From: an uncultured Acidimicrobiales bacterium
GTDB lineage: Bacteria; Actinomycetota; Acidimicrobiia; Acidimicrobiales; CATQHL01
DNA length: 64,000 nt
Assembly: GCA_958295925.1 (NCBI GenBank)
Contig: CATQHL010000001.1
Coordinates: forward strand, 819,931-883,930
Direction of reading: 5' to 3'
The translations under genes and the position numbers were made by a program. Of this stretch, positions 61,583 to 64,000 are shown one piece after another. A model generated the notes under the pieces. It was not told the origin of the DNA. It did not search any database and saw nothing but the letters and a program-made list of their open reading frames with translations. Every line of letters starts with the position of its first letter. The stretch's first letter is position 1.

Positions 61583-61639
61583 CGCTCGTGGACGGACTCC
61601 GATCTGTCGGCCTTGATCCGGCCGCGAACAGCGCCTCGG

Positions 61640-62590
61640 TCACCAGCCGCGATTCGCCAGCCGTGTTTCCAGCTCCTCCACGGAGCTTCCGCTCATTGGG
61701 CGTCCCAGGCCGCGGCTTGCCTTAAGCACGATTGCGGGGTCGTCGTAGTTGGTGGTCGCCTCAACGATGGCTTTGGCGCGTGCACTCGGATTCTCACTCT
61801 TGAAAATCCCCGAACCCACAAAGACGGCTTCCGCCCCCAGCTGCATCACCAGGGACGCGTCGGCAGGTGAGGCGATGCCCCCGGCGCAGAAGATCGGCAC
61901 CGGCAGCCTGCCCAAGTCGGCCACTTCGCGCACGAGGTCAACAGGCGCCTGAAGACGCTTCGCCCAGCCGTAAATCTCAGCACCGTCTGCGGTGGTGATT
62001 TTCGCAATGTCGCCCATGATTGACCGGAGGTGTCGAACGGCCTCCACCACGTCCCCTGTCCCTGCTTCACCCTTGGAGCGGATCATCGCCGCCCCTTCCG
62101 ATATTCGCCGCAGAGCCTCGCCCAAATTCACTGCGCCGCAGACGAACGGCACCGTAAATTCCCACTTGTTGATGTGGTGATCGGCATCGGCGGGCGTGAG
62201 CACCTCGCTCTCGTCGATGTAGTCCACGCCGATCGCCTCAAGCACCTGGGCCTCCGCGAAGTGCCCGATGCGGGCCTTGGCCATCACCGGGATCGTCACT
62301 GCGGCCTGAATCTCCTCTACCACCTCAGGCGGGCTCATTCTTGCCACCCCGCCGTCTCGACGAATATCGGCGGGAACCCGTTCAAGGGCCATTACAGCGG
62401 ACGCCCCCGCGTCTTCGGCAATTCTGGCGTGCTCGGGCTTGACCACGTCCATAATCACGCCCCGCTTGAGCATCTCCGCCAACCCGCGCTTTACAAGGGT
62501 GGTTCCCTGATGTCTGCCCAGCCCGCCGAGGCTGTCCGCGTCCTGGGCTTCACCCTCGATGACGGTGAAATTCTGCTGAACGTTGCTCAT
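61640..62590 (-). CDS. pdxS: Pyridoxal 5'-phosphate synthase subunit PdxS
   Basis: A 316-residue (beta/alpha)8 barrel that builds PLP from ribose 5-phosphate, glyceraldehyde 3-phosphate and ammonia. Active-site lysines are in MDVVKPEHA and [16 protein letters not shown]; the conserved [14 protein letters not shown] and [15 protein letters not shown] blocks are present. Highly conserved; length is slightly long because of the N-terminus. Confidence 0.96.
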   Translation of the reverse strand: MSNVQQNFTVIEGEAQDADSLGGLGRHQGTTLVKRGLAEMLKRGVIMDVVKPEHARIAEDAGASAVMALERVPADIRRDGGVARMSPPEVVEEIQAAVTIPVMAKARIGHFAEAQVLEAIGVDYIDESEVLTPADADHHINKWEFTVPFVCGAVNLGEALRRISEGAAMIRSKGEAGTGDVVEAVRHLRSIMGDIAKITTADGAEIYGWAKRLQAPVDLVREVADLGRLPVPIFCAGGIASPADASLVMQLGAEAVFVGSGIFKSENPSARAKAIVEATTNYDDPAIVLKASRGLGRPMSGSSVEELETRLANRGW

Positions 62591-62641
62591 GTCTTGAGTC
62601 TAGGAGTTCTCTCGCAGTCGCATTGCAGGGATGCCCAGGGT

Positions 62642-63376
62642 TCATTCCCCTTCCCTTGTCGCGGTTCGCCCCGCCTGTTGCGTCTTCGGTGTGTGGATCA
62701 GGATTCTGCCCCCGGGCTCCACGTATAGAGGATCCGCCCTGCCTGAGTCCGCCAAGTATGTGATTCTGTCGGAGAGGGGGATTGTCCGGGCCATCCGGGT
62801 ACCTGGGGACGGCTCGTGCATCCAGAGCCTGTCGATCAGCCCGGGTTTCCTGCGAAGCTCCTCGGTGCCCGCTTCCATCTTTCCCAGGGCTGAAATCAAG
62901 GCCTGGGGGAAGCGTGTGATTCTCACAGCGTCGCCGTCGGCGATCACGGCCGACTGGTTTGCGGCTTGCCGGTTGGCAATAATGGCCCCAATCGGGTAGA
63001 AGACCAGTTTCAGCACCACTGTGAGCGTGTCCCTGCGAGCGGCGCCTGCACGAATTCGGCACAGCAGGTGAGCCATCACCGCCTCAATCTCCACCGGGGG
63101 AAACCCCTCCAGCAACCCTGTGGTTACCGCCGCTTTTCCGGTTGCCCTCCTTCGCCCCCAGGCCAGGGCGGCCGGCACCGGGTCGTCTATCACCCAAAGT
63201 CCAGGCTCAGGGAGGCCTGCGCTCAAGCAGAGCGACTCGGTGTATGCCGACAATCTCTCCCGCTCCTGTGCAGTTGGGGGGCGCACCCGCGCCGCCTGAG
63301 CCACTATTCGGTCGGCCAACAGCCAAACCAGCGCCATGCAGGCCGTCACGGCGACAACAACAAGAAGGGGAATCAC
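62642..63376 (-). CDS. M48-like membrane protein, zinc motif degenerate
   Basis: A 244-residue protein. An N-terminal helix (residues 2-24) is followed by a region like M48 peptidases (VTTGLLEGFPPVEIEAVMAH). Family members have HEXXH here; this one reads His103-Leu-Leu-Cys-Arg107, so the catalytic Glu and second His are lost. A second hydrophobic stretch (about 118-138) follows. It may be an inactive relative, or the similarity may be coincidental. It lies between the pimA-like gene and pdxS on the same strand, 64 and 51 bases away. Confidence 0.6.
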   Translation of the reverse strand: MIPLLVVVAVTACMALVWLLADRIVAQAARVRPPTAQERERLSAYTESLCLSAGLPEPGLWVIDDPVPAALAWGRRRATGKAAVTTGLLEGFPPVEIEAVMAHLLCRIRAGAARRDTLTVVLKLVFYPIGAIIANRQAANQSAVIADGDAVRITRFPQALISALGKMEAGTEELRRKPGLIDRLWMHEPSPGTRMARTIPLSDRITYLADSGRADPLYVEPGGRILIHTPKTQQAGRTATREGE

Positions 63377-63440
63377 GACGCTCCTAGTTTCGTTCCCTCT
63401 GTAACCCTCTCCGGCTCAGGCGGTATATCGGCTTGGGGGA

Positions 63441-64000
63441 TCAGTTCAGCAGCCGTTCGTAAATGGCCTCGAAGCGACTGGCCAAGCAGTCCATCGAGAA
63501 CTGCTCTGCGCGCCGCGTTCCATTGGCTACCAACTCATCCGGTTCATTTAGCGCCACAAGGAGGGCTATTGCAAGCCGATCCGGGTCGCCAGGCGGCACC
63601 AGAATGGCCTCTGCCCCGTTACGGGCGACTCGCGAATAGCCCGAAATGTCGCTGGCCACGATGGCCGTCTGCGCGGCCATGGCCTCTAGAAGCACCACGC
63701 CGAAGGACTCACCGCTCAACGACGGGGCGCAGAACACGTCGGCGCCCCGCAGACGGGCGATCTTCTCTTTCTCGCTCAACTTTCCCAGCCACTGAACACG
63801 CGGGTCTCCCTGCAGTGGACGCTTCAAATCGTCGGTCTGGGGCCCTTCCCCCCCTATCCAAAGCACTACGTCATCGGGAAGCCTTCGAAATGCCCTGAGC
63901 AGTACGCTCAAACCCTTGCGCGGCTCGTGACGCCCCAGGAAAAAGACGGTCGGCGCCTCAGCGGGGTAAGGCTCCACGGCTCGAAACCGCTCAACCGGCA
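63441..64000 (-). CDS. pimA: GT4 glycosyltransferase, PimA-like (partial, 5' end beyond window)
   Basis: The C-terminal part of a GT-B glycosyltransferase of family GT4. The reading frame stays open to the window edge, so the N-terminal nucleotide-independent lobe lies outside it. The UDP/GDP-sugar binding blocks are VFFLGRHEPRKGLSVLLRAF and SGESFGVVLLEAMAA (with the conserved Glu of the EX7E motif), followed by ASDISGYSRVARNGAEAILVPPGD. The match to phosphatidylinositol mannosyltransferase and the conserved position upstream of pdxS support pimA, though without the N-terminus other GT4 enzymes are possible. Confidence 0.75.
   Translation of the reverse strand, partial: PVERFRAVEPYPAEAPTVFFLGRHEPRKGLSVLLRAFRRLPDDVVLWIGGEGPQTDDLKRPLQGDPRVQWLGKLSEKEKIARLRGADVFCAPSLSGESFGVVLLEAMAAQTAIVASDISGYSRVARNGAEAILVPPGDPDRLAIALLVALNEPDELVANGTRRAEQFSMDCLASRFEAIYERLLN

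Noticed and set aside
1-64000. tRNA or rRNA genes, CRISPR arrays, insertion sequences and prophage genes.
   Set aside because: I looked at all gaps, the largest about 225 bases, and saw no cloverleaf, regularly spaced repeat, transposase or terminal inverted repeats. The short tandem repeats are gene-edge duplications, not CRISPR.

Overview
The window looks like chromosomal DNA of a high-GC actinobacterium, perhaps of class Acidimicrobiia (the class is my inference). The signs are a WhiB regulator, a DivIVA-type protein, an actinobacterial inositol-phosphate synthase, a PimA-like mannosyltransferase, SenX3/RegX3-like phosphate sensing and many GTG/TTG starts. The right end has the gene order common in Actinobacteria: pimA-like, pdxS, pdxT, yebC, ruvC, ruvA, ruvB, yajC, secD, secF, apt, relA. 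I saw no tRNA, rRNA, insertion sequence, prophage or CRISPR array. No stretch above about 225 bases lacks a gene.

Layout. (1) 42-7581 is an accessory catabolic island: a Gfo/Idh/MocA oxidoreductase, three short-chain dehydrogenases, an enolase-superfamily dehydratase/racemase, a CoA ligase and a Cys/His-rich protein I do not recognise (1971-3032). (2) 7578-12860 (minus) is an envelope operon: Lon-like PDZ protease, DivIVA-like protein, UPF0182 membrane protein, DUF2237 protein. (3) 13152-15972 (minus): an NAD-epimerase-like protein, MoaE, a 59-residue membrane protein and an MreB-like actin. (4) 16106-17308 is a DUF2342-family protein whose zinc site appears lost. (5) 17321-26702 (minus) is a phosphate locus, pstS-C-A-B, phoU, surE, a senX3/regX3-type pair and an MFS transporter, with PHO-box-like repeats upstream of pstS. 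(6) 26928-27887 holds a small hypothetical gene, tatA and whiB. (7) 28085-33663 (plus) holds sdhC-A-B, a DUF368 lipid-carrier transporter, a Fe-type superoxide dismutase and an SCP2-like protein. (8) 33660-39381 holds gmd, a 1147-residue SpoIID/FN3 surface protein and a rhodanese-ThiF fusion. (9) 39607-46614 holds a putative winged-helix protein behind a near-consensus promoter, pepA, ino1 with a divergent LysR gene, a membrane protein and a fused lipB-lipA gene. (10) 46655-50953 holds the E2 and E3 subunits of a 2-oxoacid dehydrogenase, an M23 endopeptidase and a possible 28-residue membrane peptide. (11) 50971-64000 holds a TIGR01777 epimerase followed by the rel-apt-secFD-yajC-ruvBAC-yebC-pdxTS-M48-like-pimA block.

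How the genes work together. Lipoate synthesis and attachment (lipBA) lies beside two enzymes that depend on lipoyl groups or serve them (E2, E3). Phosphate uptake, its regulator PhoU and the two-component sensor form one apparent transcription unit. Cell-envelope functions recur: Lon-like/DivIVA, MreB-like, SpoIID, M23, DUF368, gmd, ino1 and pimA.

The most unusual signals are: the unknown Cys-rich protein in the catabolic island; two tandem duplications that copy the start-codon region of sod and of the E2 gene, each leaving a six-codon out-of-frame upstream ORF; two predicted zinc peptidases that have lost HEXXH; a LipB-LipA fusion; a YajC that appears to be a lipoprotein; and a palindrome cluster between whiB and the sdh operon.
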